From Nemertoderma westbladi (taxonomy: Eukaryota; Xenacoelomorpha; Nemertodermatida; Nemertodermatidae), in contig JAUCBJ010002458.1 of NCBI GenBank assembly GCA_032718475.1, positions 1-31,884 on the forward strand: a stretch of DNA of 31,884 nt, written 5' to 3'. Numbering within the stretch: the stretch's first letter is position 1; the number at the start of each line of letters is the position of its first letter. Of the stretch, positions 9,621 through 18,806 are shown piece after piece. Position numbers and translations under genes: made by a program. The notes beneath the pieces were generated by a model. That model was not told where the DNA came from, ran no database searches, and saw only the letters and a list, made by a program, of their open reading frames with translations.

Positions 9621-10160
9621 TACGTACATATTTATGTACAAAAAATGAACGCAAAACTGAACGCAATTTGAACGTGCAATATTCGTTTGTTTTGGTTCAT
9701 ATTCAATTTCGTTAAAGTTAGGATGTTAAATTACCCAATGTGAACGTCACAAATTGGTAAATTACTCACAACGTCCGGTAAGCAATGTGACAAAACATTG
9801 GCACTCCAAGGTTACGAAACGGTCGCGACATGCCAGTAGGTTCTTCCCTGGTCATCCTCGGGATGTTAAATAGAAGCCATGCACAATTATTGTACGTAAT
9901 GCTGATACAGTATATTGGTGTACAATATGCATGATGTCTTTCTAGCCAAAATGTTACCTCTAGAGTAAAGTTGATGCATCTGACGTATACTATCACGGTC
10001 ATCATCAGTGGTGTGGATGAGCAGATAATGTGGCCCAAATAGATTAAGATTCAAATAAGAATAGTTGGATGCAACAAGCATCAGTGAGATTTAATTTAAT
10101 GTTACACCTATACTCGCCCTGTGGCAATTATACTAATGTGATGTACTAATATGTTATAAA
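9621..10160 (+). repeat. Intron block R2 (third copy, without EGF exon)
   Basis: Matches R1 (4573-5090) and R3 from TACGTACATATTTA through ATGTGATGTACTAATATGTTATAAAAC. At 10160 the match stops where a family 2 LTR begins. In R1 and R3 the block continues to the EGF exon, so here exon and acceptor have been lost or replaced. Confidence 0.75.
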
Positions 10161-10161
10161 A

Positions 10162-10572
10162 CAACTCCCTCTAGCGGGAAGGTTGGCAGGCCCTCTTAGG
10201 ATCGAAACTTAACTAACTGGCCACTCAGCAGTCTCCTTGGCTACCCAATCAGGACGCTTCCTGGAAAGGTATTTAAGGAGCTTTTTCTTTTCACTTTTTC
10301 TTCACTTCCAAGTCAACAACCCTTTCCTTGTGCAAACCCCTGCTTCAAAGTTTAATTATTTAATTGTTCCTCTTCTATTTACATATTATTATTGATTGAA
10401 TTATTAAAAATAAACTCAATTATCGCTTTCACTCAAAATCAACTTTTTCCACATTCACCTTAAGAAATCTCTTCTACAGTACCTCTACTTTGGGAGCCGA
10501 CACACAGTTGCACTCCCTTCGGCAACTGGGATTCTAAAATCGAAGGACTCTGCATCTCTCAACGCCCAGTTT
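10162..10572 (+). mobile_element. Second LTR of BEL family 2 (solo-like)
   Basis: Aligns to 6357-6750 from CTCCCTCTAGCGGGAAGG to CAACGCCCAGTT with many substitutions and small indels. It lacks the first few bases of the LTR tip. Host-type sequence lies on both sides: R2 left, and the T repeat right at 10580. No clear target duplication is seen. It replaces the stretch that contains the EGF exon in R1 and R3. Confidence 0.75.
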
Positions 10573-10579
10573 GCCACAA

Positions 10580-10690
10580 TTTCAACTCCTTCATTCTAAT
10601 TTAGTTTATAATAATGTAATTGACCAAAAGACTGGAAACCCAAAGAATGCATTGATATTCAATTCTTGTTTATTGATATTCCTGATATTC
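10580..10690 (+). repeat. Repeat T copy 1 (downstream intron segment)
   Basis: TTTCAACTCCTTCATTC through CCTGATATTC matches 14685-14791, which follows EGF exon 2. It marks the downstream end of the duplicated exon-intron unit. The LINE at 10691 begins directly after it. Confidence 0.7.
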
Positions 10691-11600
10691 GTCAGTCGAC
10701 ATTAGCACCATTACTATTTGTAATTGTGCTGGATTACGCAATGAGGACGACCACAAAGGGTGAAGATCTGGGATTCACACTTCAAGAATGCAGAAGTAGT
10801 ATATATCCAGCAACTACAGTCACAGACAACGACTTTGTGGATGACATCGCTCTGCTCTCTAATACGCTAGCAGATGCACAGCTTCTACTAAATAAAGTGG
10901 AGAGGGCTGCTAAGTAGGCTGGATTGCATATAAATGCTACCAAGACCGAATTCATGACCTTTAATGTTGATGGAAACTTACAACCATTGATAATAATCAA
11001 CTAGCTAAGGAAGGTCGATGACTTCCAGTACCTTGGATCATGGATAGAGAGTAGCAAAAAGGACATAGAAGTTAGGAAAGCAAAGGCTTGGGTAGCTCTA
11101 TCAAAAATGGATACCATCTGGAAATCAGATCTCTCCAGGCACCTGCAGACTAAGTTCTTTCGAGTCACAGTGGAAAGTGTATTTTTATACGGGGGTGAGA
11201 CCTGGACACTGACTAAATCGCTAGAACAACGAATTGATGGTTGCTACACAAGACTACTAAGGGCAGCCCTAAACATCTGCTGGAGACAACACATGATAAA
11301 CACTGAGCTTTATGGTACAATACCACCTGTATCAACCACCCTCCGTGAATGCAGATTAAGATTCAGTGGGCACTGCTGGCGAAGTAAAGACGAGGTCATA
11401 CCAGATCTACTTTTCTCGCAACCAACTCATGGAAAGCGTAGTCGTGGACGACCAGCCATAACATATATAGATCAACTTGAAAGGGATACTGAACTTGGGA
11501 GAAACGAAATTGCGACAACTATGGAGAATCAGGAAGCCTGGAAGGATCTCATTTCCACTGTGCGAGTTCGCTTGACCTAGTAGTAGTAGTAGTAGTAGTA
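10691..11600 (+). pseudogene. 5'-truncated non-LTR retrotransposon (LINE) reverse transcriptase, C-terminal part
   Basis: One frame runs from about 10666 to 11580, with in-frame stops at 10915-10917 and near 11001-11003. It shows the end of the RT domain: LAPLLFVIVLDYAM, then TDNDFVDDIALLS, the FxDD catalytic box with Val in place of the common Ala. This is followed by FQYLGSWI and the C-terminal region (LYGGETWTLTK, RLRFSGHCWR, GKRSRGRP). It ends in a (TAG)n tail at 11578-11600 instead of poly-A. The 5' half, with endonuclease and early RT motifs, is missing, as expected from incomplete target-primed reverse transcription. A related but distinct copy with the same kind of tail is at 16746-17691. 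Clade is not assigned. Confidence 0.85.
11578..11600 (+). repeat. (TAG)n microsatellite tail of LINE
   Basis: Tandem TAG units form the 3' tail directly after the end of the LINE frame. The other LINE in the window ends the same way. Confidence 0.8.
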
Positions 11601-11685
11601 AATATATTGTAATAATGTTATTACAATTTTTTGTGACATAGTGTATTATTGCTTTAGAAATCAGAGGAATCACCATTGTATAATC

Positions 11686-11784
11686 TTGATGTTATTTGTT
11701 GTTTAAAATGTTTAAAAATGTGTCAGCATTGTATTGGTTATCAGTGTTTTGTTGAGTGATTTTGTGATTACTTAAAGTTATTGA
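11686..11784 (+). repeat. Repeat U copy 1
   Basis: GATGTTATTTGTTGTTTAAA through GATTACTTAAAGTTATTG recurs at 28800-28890 with small indels. Both copies lie in host-type AT-rich DNA, one next to R3 and one next to the 5' LTR of BEL copy C. Non-coding; origin unknown. Confidence 0.65.
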
Positions 11785-11786
11785 AT

Positions 11787-12048
11787 AATGAACGCAAAAC
11801 TGAACGCAATTTGAACGTTCAATATTCGTTTGTTTTGGTTCATATTCAATTTCGTTAAAGTTAGGATGTTAAATTACCCAATGTGAACGTCACACATTGG
11901 TAAATTACTCACCACATCCGGTAAGCAATTGGCACCCCAAGGTTACGAAACGAAAGCGACATGCTAGTAGGTTCTTCCCTGGTCATCCTTGGGATGTTAA
12001 ATAGAAGCCATGAACAATTATTGTACGCAATGATGATACAGTATATTG
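11787..12048 (+). repeat. Intron block R3, left part (split by Penelope-like element)
   Basis: Matches the first 270 bp of R1 and R2, beginning AATGAACGCAAAACTGAACG. It is cut at ATGATACAGTATATTG (12033-12048) and resumes with the same 16 bp at 14034. Confidence 0.8.
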
Positions 12049-12081
12049 TTTAGTAAGTGACAACGTGCCCTTGTCACCGCG

Positions 12082-12440
12082 TTAAGCATAATATACTAGG
12101 TTTAGATTCAGATTGGATACAAAATTTGTAACGACTTCTATACCTTCAGGAATAGGGATATTCGTGTAAAGGTTAACAATGTCCGTACTGAAAATAATAA
12201 CACCCGGTTGCATTGGTGGTAATTTTTTAACCCTGTTTATAAAGTCTATGGTGTTCCTTAAACGTTCTGGAACAAACTCAGCACCCTGTGTTAAAATTTG
12301 CGTAACGAGCCACGCCGGTTTCTCTAAAATAGAACCCGTGCAGGACGAAATTGGCCGCATTGGATTACCGATTTTGTGAATTTTTGGAATTCCATATAGT
12401 TCTGGAACTCGGGGTTTAAGATGTCCTTACCGTAGTTAAC
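12082..12440 (-). pseudogene. Penelope-like reverse transcriptase fragment
   Basis: On the minus strand the sequence reads, in order, ELYGIPKIHKIGNPMRPISS, then LAVLVTQ-like helix sequence (WLVTQILTQGAEFVPERLRN) and FSTDIVNLYTNIPIPEGIE. These are the RT2a/RT2-RT3 motifs of Penelope-like RTs, and the Asp in STDIVNLYTNIP is the first catalytic Asp. The clean open part is 12082-12360 and runs from MRPISS to NLNLVYYA. The ELYGIPKIHK block lies just upstream of it on the same strand. Motif C (YxDD) is absent because the frame ends at the outer edge of the insertion. It cannot be functional. Confidence 0.8.
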
Positions 12441-12546
12441 AACAATGGTTTGATCGACTTTGAATTTTATGTAAAGCCATCAAATGCGGGAGTGCTACTA
12501 AACTTCTATAGGAAACATCCCAAGCATATGATCATCATATACTGCA

Positions 12547-12950
12547 CTTTTGCAGTATCCGTCACACATTTTCTGAAAATTGCCCCAATTGAAATGAAAA
12601 TTGTTAAAATTGCTTGTATATAGTACGCCTTGATTATACACTATTCTAGATCATAAATAATACAAATAATATAATGTTCTAGAACATATAGCTAGTTATT
12701 TTTCAAATTTAAAATAGCTAGTAATACAAAAAAAATTATTTATTTATATTATTTATTTTTTAGAAAATTTATCTACCAAATTGGATATTTTTTTATATTT
12801 ACTAGCTATTTTAAAATTAAAAAAAAAGTTCTACAACATTGTATTTTTTATTTTATTTTATTTTATTTTTATTTTTTTATTTTTTATTTTTAATCCGGAT
12901 TAAAAAAATTAAAAATTTTTTCAGAAAATGTGTGACGGATACTGCAAAAG
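12547..12950. repeat. Inverted repeat with AT-rich palindromic centre inside the Penelope-like element
   Basis: 12547-12579 and 12918-12950 are perfect 33-bp reverse complements. The 338 bp between them is almost pure A/T and contains further complementary words (TTTAAAATAGCTAGT near 12710 against ACTAGCTATTTTAAA near 12815) and the palindrome ATGTTCTAGAACAT near 12674. The whole region could fold into one long imperfect hairpin. Confidence 0.8.
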
Positions 12951-13680
12951 CTCCAACACCGCGGTAAACGCTATTAAGCGAGCTAACAACTACGGATCGA
13001 CCCCGGGGGGTAAGAATAGAGGTTTAAATACTGTAAGAACCACACTGATTAATAATGACTTTCCAGTTGCCCTTGTGGATAAATTAATCTATCAGGTAAC
13101 GAGAGGACCTTCCCGGAAAACAATTCAACATAAAGATACTCTCCCCTTAGCACTACCTTTCAACAACGATAACATCCTACGCAAAGTAAAGAAAATTATA
13201 GCAAATTCCCCTTTCCACAGTAATGTAAGATTAGTCTCAATTCCCGGCGCAAAATTAAAAAATACTCTTATACGTTCTAACATTAACAAACCCAAGTGCC
13301 CCGCTCCCCCTAATACTGATTGTTATACATGCGGAAACGGTTGTAGAAATTGTATTAAGAAGAACATAGTTTACCAACTTAAATGTAACATCTGTGGCGA
13401 AACGTACATAGGCGAATCATATTTTAGGGTTAGGGACAGGACAATGAAACATCGTAATTCAGTTAGATCAGGAAACACATCGAGTAGTAGTATGGCATCA
13501 CATTACCTTTCAGAACACCCAAATAGTCTAAAAATACAAAATGCTTTTCAAGTACTAACTCGACTGCAATGTAAGGACTGGCCAGATCGAAAAATAGCAC
13601 AATCTATATATATATACATACAAAAACACCAAGCATTAACATACAGCACGCTAAAGATTTCGATACGGGATGGTAGGTAA
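12928..13680 (+). CDS. Penelope-like element C-terminal region with GIY-YIG endonuclease
   Basis: A 250-codon open frame without internal stops. The first third resembles the thumb/linker region after the RT (LPLALPFNNDNILRKVKKII). A cysteine-rich stretch follows (CYTCGNGCRNC, residues about 131-142). Next is the GIY-YIG nuclease core: VYQLKCNICGETYIGES (GIY- and YIG-equivalent strands), then the catalytic Arg region RVRDRTMKHR and a His-containing SHYLSEHP. In this family the nuclease nicks target DNA to prime reverse transcription. The ATG at 12928 lies inside the inverted-repeat arm, so the true N-terminus (RT) is missing. The frame is intact but probably not expressed as a working protein. 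Confidence 0.8.
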   Translation: MCDGYCKSSNTAVNAIKRANNYGSTPGGKNRGLNTVRTTLINNDFPVALVDKLIYQVTRGPSRKTIQHKDTLPLALPFNNDNILRKVKKIIANSPFHSNVRLVSIPGAKLKNTLIRSNINKPKCPAPPNTDCYTCGNGCRNCIKKNIVYQLKCNICGETYIGESYFRVRDRTMKHRNSVRSGNTSSSSMASHYLSEHPNSLKIQNAFQVLTRLQCKDWPDRKIAQSIYIYIQKHQALTYSTLKISIRDGR

Positions 13681-14033
13681 TATAAACATTATCACTGGTA
13701 CAAAAAAAAAATTTCTTTATATACATTTTTTATATATTTTTTACTATTACGACACACGTTAAATTTAGAATAGACTTTTTTCAATCAATTTTTCAATTTG
13801 GTGCAATTAAAATTAGAAACATTAAATTAGTTGAAGTACTGTATATCTTTTCTTTTTTGGTGCAATAGTCTTTAGAGGGAAATTTGAATTGCATTCTGAG
13901 TCTGTACTGTGCTTCTCTGTTGGTAGATATATCTGATTGTTTGAGTTTGATAAAGGCCTGATGGCTGAAATATTACTCAGTAAACCACCATTTTTCTGTC
14001 ACCTTAATTGGTCTCTGAATCTAAACCTAGTAT

Positions 14034-14542
14034 ATGATACAGTATATTGGTGTACAATATGCATGATATCTTTCTAGCCAAAATGTTACCTCTAGAGTAA
14101 AGTTGATGTATCTGACCTGTAATATCACGGTCATCATAAGTAGATGAGCAGATAATGTGGCCAAAATAGATTAAGATTCAAATAAGAATAGTTGGATGCA
14201 ACAAGCATCGGTGAGCTTTAATTTAATTGTTACACCTATACTCGCCCTGTGACAATTAAACTAATGTGATGTACTAATATATTATAAAACCCCTATAGTC
14301 ATCGTCTTGTTTGTATCTGCATCTGCTTTATAAAGGAACTAATTAGCTTAATTTTATAATTATTCTCAAATCATTATTTATCTTCTATTTTTATTTTTTA
14401 AGTGCATTGCTCGTCTGTTCATGTTATCTTTGTTAAACAAATGTTTGGGTTTGGCTGATGTATATGTATGGATGCATTTGTTATACGTCATTGTTTTACT
14501 TTTTTTTGTGGTTAATTATTGGTACTATTTTATGCTTTATAG
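14034..14542 (+). repeat. Intron block R3, right part, preceding EGF exon 2
   Basis: Continues the R3 match after the Penelope-like insertion and ends in a T-rich tract and TTTATAG acceptor. Very similar to 4840-5345 of R1. Confidence 0.8.
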
Positions 14543-14665
14543 ATATTGATGAATGTGATACCGATACTGATAATTGCCACAATGATGCTAGCTGCACAAA
14601 TACTGTTGGTGGATTCAGCTGTGCTTGCAATTCCGGCTATGAGGGAACTGGTGAATCATGCACTG
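14543..14665 (+). CDS. Calcium-binding EGF-like exon 2 (host gene, internal exon)
   Basis: A 123-nt phase 1-1 exon flanked by TTTATAG and GTAAGT. It encodes the same cbEGF domain as 5346-5468, with two amino-acid differences visible (Ile to Asn after NCH, and Asp to Glu in SGYxGTG). All six cysteines and the DxDEC calcium-binding start are kept. It is on the same strand as exon 1 and about 9.2 kb downstream, with homologous introns on the left, so the two exons arose by duplication of an exon-intron unit in one gene. Confidence 0.85.
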
Positions 14666-14684
14666 GTAAGTAATTAAGTAACTA

Positions 14685-14791
14685 TTTCAACTCCTTCATT
14701 CTAATTTAGTTTATAATAATGTAATTGACCAAAAGACTGGAAACCCTAAAAAATGCATTGATATTCCTGTTTATTGATATTCCTGATATTC
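14685..14791 (+). repeat. Repeat T copy 2 (intron after EGF exon 2)
   Basis: Matches 10580-10690. It follows the exon donor by about 20 bp and marks the likely ancestral order: block R, EGF exon, T. Confidence 0.7.
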
Positions 14792-16280
14792 CATTAGATG
14801 ATGCTGAGGATGAAACTTGAAACATATACTTTATTTAATACTTAATTTAATAACTTAATTTTTTTACATTTAAACGCCAAAAGTCAATCCTAGACACTAG
14901 AACTAGAAGAGAACCTAGACTATAGAAACAAGAAGAAACTAGACGATAAATTATAATAATAATTTATAAGCCTAAGGCACTTACTTTGTTTGGGTGGGTG
15001 TGATGAACACCTGTGAAGTTGGGGTGTACCACATGATCCAATAACATGGTAGTTGTTAGGTACCCTTCGTTGGTTCATGTACTACAAGACTGTAGTGATG
15101 GTGACTAGTAGCGGATGTAGTGCAAGAAGGATGCTGGTGCTATTATTGTACATGGTTGATCTTTACTTGGTCAAGAAAAGATCAACATCAAATTTGTAAA
15201 GGTTGCAAATTATATTAATGATAAATGTAAAGTGTTTGGTATAGACAAGTTGTCATTAGTGTTGGTTTTCTCATAGCTATTTGCATCCATGCGGTCTATC
15301 TGCTATCTACTTTAGTATAAAATAAACCCCGAGATGGTTGCCATTATCAGATCTCTAAATGCCAGGTAATCATGAAACCAGGACTGAAAGACACTACCGA
15401 TGCCAAACAACTTTTTTGGCACAGATTATGTACAATGTACTAATTTTCATACATGCTGTACAGTACACACATACATAACATCCATGTTATCTTTATGGAA
15501 CCCATTCATATTTCCACATAGCAGTCTCTCAATGGGATCACAAATTTGAAAATAAGACGGTTGCGATTGTTGGTAAAAAGTTTGTGGTTAATTTAATTCT
15601 ATTTTGGTCCTTTAGGTAATTTTTGTTTAATTTGTCTAATGAAGTCCTATTTATTACATCGAAAATAAACAGTTTTTTGCTTTTCCTGTAAAATAAAAAA
15701 AATTGAGTATGGACCGGACCTTTAGGGGGGTATAACTATCTGACCCATTAACTTTGGTATTTATACAAAAAACGACCTAATTTTCATCCACCACCACCCA
15801 GGTAGCACAAATACATAAAATTACGTTCATTATTCGTCCAGACGTTCTGAATTTATGTTCATATCACGTTATATTTCTCCCATAGGATTATATTATTGTT
15901 GAACGTTCAATAGTTCAAAGTTGGCCGTCAGAAGTACGTTAATTGAACTGATACTTGAACGTTAAAAGACGTTATGAATCTACTTTCCAATGTCGTTTGA
16001 TCTGTGTTCACTAGACGTTCATTTCTGGTGTGTTATAGGTCCATATTAGGTAGAAAAATCGTAAAAATGTAGTGTGAGACCAACCAATCACTGTTTGTGT
16101 ATGCATGTTATGTGTAGAGGGGAAGGGGGTGGGGGGGGGGGGGGGGGTAGCCTACCTTATCCAATCGGCTACACCCTATCCTACGGCCCTACACCTACAA
16201 TACCCTATACATTTAGAGAAGGAAGCATCAGAGTATATATAAAAATATTTAATCATTAGTGATATGAGAGTATCCATATT
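14792..16280. other. AT-rich non-coding region with an ACGTTC-word cluster and a G17 tract
   Basis: I see no gene. 15815-16035 contains many ACGTTC/GAACGT words in both orientations. A G tract lies at 16131-16147. The last five bases before the element are its target duplication. The region may be intron or intergenic; nothing here shows whether the EGF gene continues. Confidence 0.5.
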
Positions 16281-16285
16281 ATGGT
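16281..16285. repeat. 5-bp target duplication ATGGT, left copy
   Basis: ATGGT directly precedes the TGTTAGC start of the 5' LTR and is repeated at 28602-28606 directly after the 3' LTR CACA end. Five bases is usual for BEL/Pao insertions. Confidence 0.85.
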
Positions 16286-16533
16286 TGTTAGCGGATTCAA
16301 TTCCGCTAACCACCCCATAAAGTTGGGAAACGGCACCTTTGAGCAATATTGGGGAATACGAGATTGATTACCAATCAACCTCGTATCACCCCCAATAAAC
16401 GGGGACGACAAACCCCAAAGGGCCGCACACAAAGGGAGGTTAAACCTCCGGGAGGGGAAAGTAACAGCAGTGGGGGGGGGGGGGGGGGGGGGGAACACTC
16501 CCACAGAGTTGAGGGCGAGAATTAGGTTATCGG

Positions 16534-16596
16534 CCAATGGGAGCCAAGAAACGCATCCGCTGAGTACAATGGCCATAGGTAATGTAGATATATAAT
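16534..16596 (+). promoter_or_regulatory. Candidate promoter in family 1 LTR (CCAAT, TATATAAT)
   Basis: CCAAT at 16534-16538 and TATATAAT at 16589-16596 are kept in the 3' LTR (TATATAAT at 28317-28324). A TATATAAG at 29158-29165 occupies a comparable place in the copy C LTR. Plausible U3 promoter; the start site is not determinable. Confidence 0.4.
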
Positions 16597-16734
16597 ATTA
16601 CCGGTTAGTGCCCAAGATTCAGTTATCTCAGTTGCTCAGGGCAGTACGGCAACACTTTACACCGTCATCGCCGTCACCGACTATTGTATTTTTACCGGTA
16701 CTTACAGTCAATTCAGTTATCTCATGCTATCTGT

Positions 16735-16745
16735 TATTTCACTAT
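16735..16745 (+). repeat. 11-bp target duplication of nested LINE, left copy
   Basis: TATTTCACTAT here and at 17692-17702. It occurs once, at 28463-28473, in the 3' LTR, which preserves the uninterrupted site. Confidence 0.9.
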
Positions 16746-17691
16746 CATTATTGTGGTTGACTATGTTCTACGCATGTCCTTAGATCATTATAATGATGAT
16801 GGGGTGATGATAACTCCATCTACTGGCTCCAGAAGTCGAGGAAATCCTGCCAAGTACCTAACTGATCTAGACTTTGCTGATGACTTAGGAGTACTCTCAG
16901 AATCATTAGATGGAGCCCAACGGCTCCTCAGCTCATTAGAACATGCTGCTTATAGTGTTGGTCTTTTTATTAACTCCAGAAAGACCAAAATTCTGACAGT
17001 TAACTTTGAAAGTCCTCAGCAAGTCTCTGATCGGATGCGCATAAGCTCAAAGGATGGTATGCTTGAGCATGTGGACGACTTCTGTTACCTGGGATCATGG
17101 ATCCGGAAGTCAGGTGAGGACCTTCGAATACGTAAGGGAAAGGTATGGGCAGCCTTGAATAGGCTTCCCAGGATTTGGAAGTCACCGAGAATTAATCGGA
17201 AACTTAAGGTCCGATTATTTAGAGCAGCAGTAGTTCCAGTACTCCTCTACGGGAGTCCATGCTAGGCTCTAACTGCTGAGGACACCAAATCTCTGGATGG
17301 CACATACACAAGAATGCTACGCCGGGTTCATTGTGTCAAGTACAATGCACACATCTCCAACCAGACACTATATAACATTGGAGGTGTCTCATTGGTTCCC
17401 CCAAGCTTGACACTAGAACAAAATCGCCTCCGCTTTGCAGGACATTGCTTTCGCCGTGGGGACCAGCCAGTGCATAATCTTGTACTTTGGCAGCCTCATG
17501 GAGTGAATAAGCATGGTGGACAGCCCATGACTTTCTTGAGAGGCATCTTAAAGGACACTGGCCTTAAAGATGCAGATGATCTAGCAAATGTCATGGGTGA
17601 TAGGGAGTTGTGGCTGTGCAATTTTGTTGACAAGCCGGCACAGCATTCTTAAAAATGCAGCTGCAATGCAGCATGCCGATCCTAGTAGTAG
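16746..17691 (+). pseudogene. 5'-truncated LINE reverse transcriptase nested in the 5' LTR
   Basis: Encodes the C-terminal half of a non-LTR RT: LTDLDFADDLGVLSESLDGA with the FADD catalytic box, then FCYLGSWIRKSG and a C-terminal region (RLRFAGHCFRRGDQ). A TAG at 17263-17265 interrupts an otherwise single frame from 16684 to 17652. A short CCTAGTAGTAG tail at the 3' end is followed by the target duplication. It is related to 10691-11600 but clearly diverged, so at least two copies of this LINE group were active at different times. No endonuclease domain remains. Confidence 0.88.
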
Positions 17692-17793
17692 TATTTCACT
17701 ATTGTATACTATATATTTTACCGCTTGTCAAGAATATCGGAACAACAAACTAACTATATCTTTTCCATCGAACGGTGCAGCCCTTGACGCGTA

Positions 17794-17799
17794 AATAAA
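17794..17799 (+). terminator. Polyadenylation signal AATAAA in family 1 LTR
   Basis: AATAAA about 35 bp before the LTR end, conserved at 28562-28567 in the 3' LTR. Confidence 0.45.
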
Positions 17800-18788
17800 C
17801 TCAAACTCGGTCGGGATCCTCTGATCCCGTCACAGTGTAAAGTTACCAGCTGATCCTAAAGAAACTGTGACTGCCAGCCACCACTCAGACAGACAAAGAT
17901 GAGCGAACCCCGAGATCTTGAGGGAGAGACAACACCGCCGCAGACCCCGGACGATACGAACGAAACGATCCGCGAGGCCGCGACGCAACGGTATCGACCC
18001 GCAACACCGGAATCGCTGGAGGGGAGCGAACCGGTAGCCCAGGCAGAGGGCGGCTGTCTACCACAACGAGGGACGAGCGAGTGGAGAGAAGGGAGAGACG
18101 AGTCGACGCGCGACGGCGCACGAGGTACTGATGTCGCCGGCCAGCCACAGGCCGAGGGCGACGGACGGCCCACCGGAACGGCGATGGTGGGGCCGCCGGT
18201 ACGATGCCGAACACGGAGAGAAAGAGGGGATATCGGCGACGAGGACGTCGGAGTCAGCGACCGGCTCCGACGAGCCTACAACGCGACGAGGAGACAACTG
18301 AAGGGAGCCAAGGAGGGAACAAAACTAGACCAGGTGAAACTAGAACAGCGACTAGGTGAGTCGAACAAACATTTTGATTATCTAGTTCGCTTTGGGCAAG
18401 GAGTATTGGCGGGTGAGAGAGCGAGAGAGACCGCCACCAAACTGTTCGAACTGTGGCAATCTAGGGGTATGGAGCCTGGTGTAGTGTACATAGGGCCGTA
18501 CTTAGTGGATGCCGGGGGAATTAAGTTAGTGGGTTGGGCGGGACCGTGGGAGGGCGAATCCGAGGTTAACCCCGAGGATTCAGTCTCGTCGGTCGGCGAA
18601 ATCCTCAGAAAGCGGGGGAAAGTTAGTAGGACAGGGAGGCGATGGGAGTCTGTCGCGACCGACAAGTCTGCTACATCCTCCGCAAAAGTAAGAAGAGTGT
18701 TAGAAATAGATCTGGCGTGCCAGTTGGATATCGTGGCGCTAGACCAAAAGGAGTTAGAGAGGCAGCTGGAGGAGGGGGCTACGTTGCT

Positions 18789-18806
18789 AGAGAGAGAGAG
18801 AGAGAG
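18789..18806 (+). repeat. (AG)9 microsatellite causing a frameshift
   Basis: Copy C (near 30381-30397) has an interrupted, shorter purine run that keeps the coiled-coil frame open. The additional two bases here move the frame from 17899 into that of 18642-19292. Confidence 0.7.

Larger units (their letters stand above)
12049..14033. mobile_element. Penelope-like element, internally inverted insertion with 16-bp target duplication
   Basis: Inserted in block R3 and flanked by ATGATACAGTATATTG at 12033-12048 and 14034-14049. The left part encodes an RT fragment on the minus strand; the right part encodes the thumb/GIY-YIG region on the plus strand. The two halves meet at an AT-rich palindromic centre bordered by a perfect 33-bp inverted repeat (12547-12579 / 12918-12950). 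A 22-bp inverted repeat lies near the outer ends (12091-12112 / 14014-14035). Penelope-like elements normally carry RT and endonuclease in one orientation and often form complex inverted or tandem copies, so this is a rearranged, incomplete copy. Confidence 0.85.
16286..17834 (+). mobile_element. 5' LTR of copy B, interrupted by a LINE
   Basis: Starts TGTTAGCGGATTC, with a tip hairpin (TTAGCGGA...TCCGCTAA), and ends GATCCCGTCACA. It contains a 22-nt G tract (16472-16493). The LTR is about 590 bp without the insert. It differs from the 3' LTR by a roughly 35-bp segment near 16420 that is absent there, and by scattered transitions. The sequence right after the LTR (GTGTAAAGTTACC) does not begin with the usual TGG of a tRNA primer site, so the primer-binding site is not identified. 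Confidence 0.9.

Noticed and set aside
6352-10572. The two family 2 LTRs as a pair bounding one element
   Set aside because: Between pol and the right LTR lie a MITE and host block R2, the LTRs are strongly diverged, and no matching target duplication is visible. A rearranged remnant is more likely.
16074-16259. Open frame over the G17 tract
   Set aside because: Short, created mainly by poly-Gly from the homopolymer, with no similarity to other features.
17835-17870. Primer-binding site directly after the 5' LTR
   Set aside because: Sequence does not start with TGG and I could not match it to a tRNA 3' end by eye. Only AAACTGTGAC is shared with the same place in copy C.
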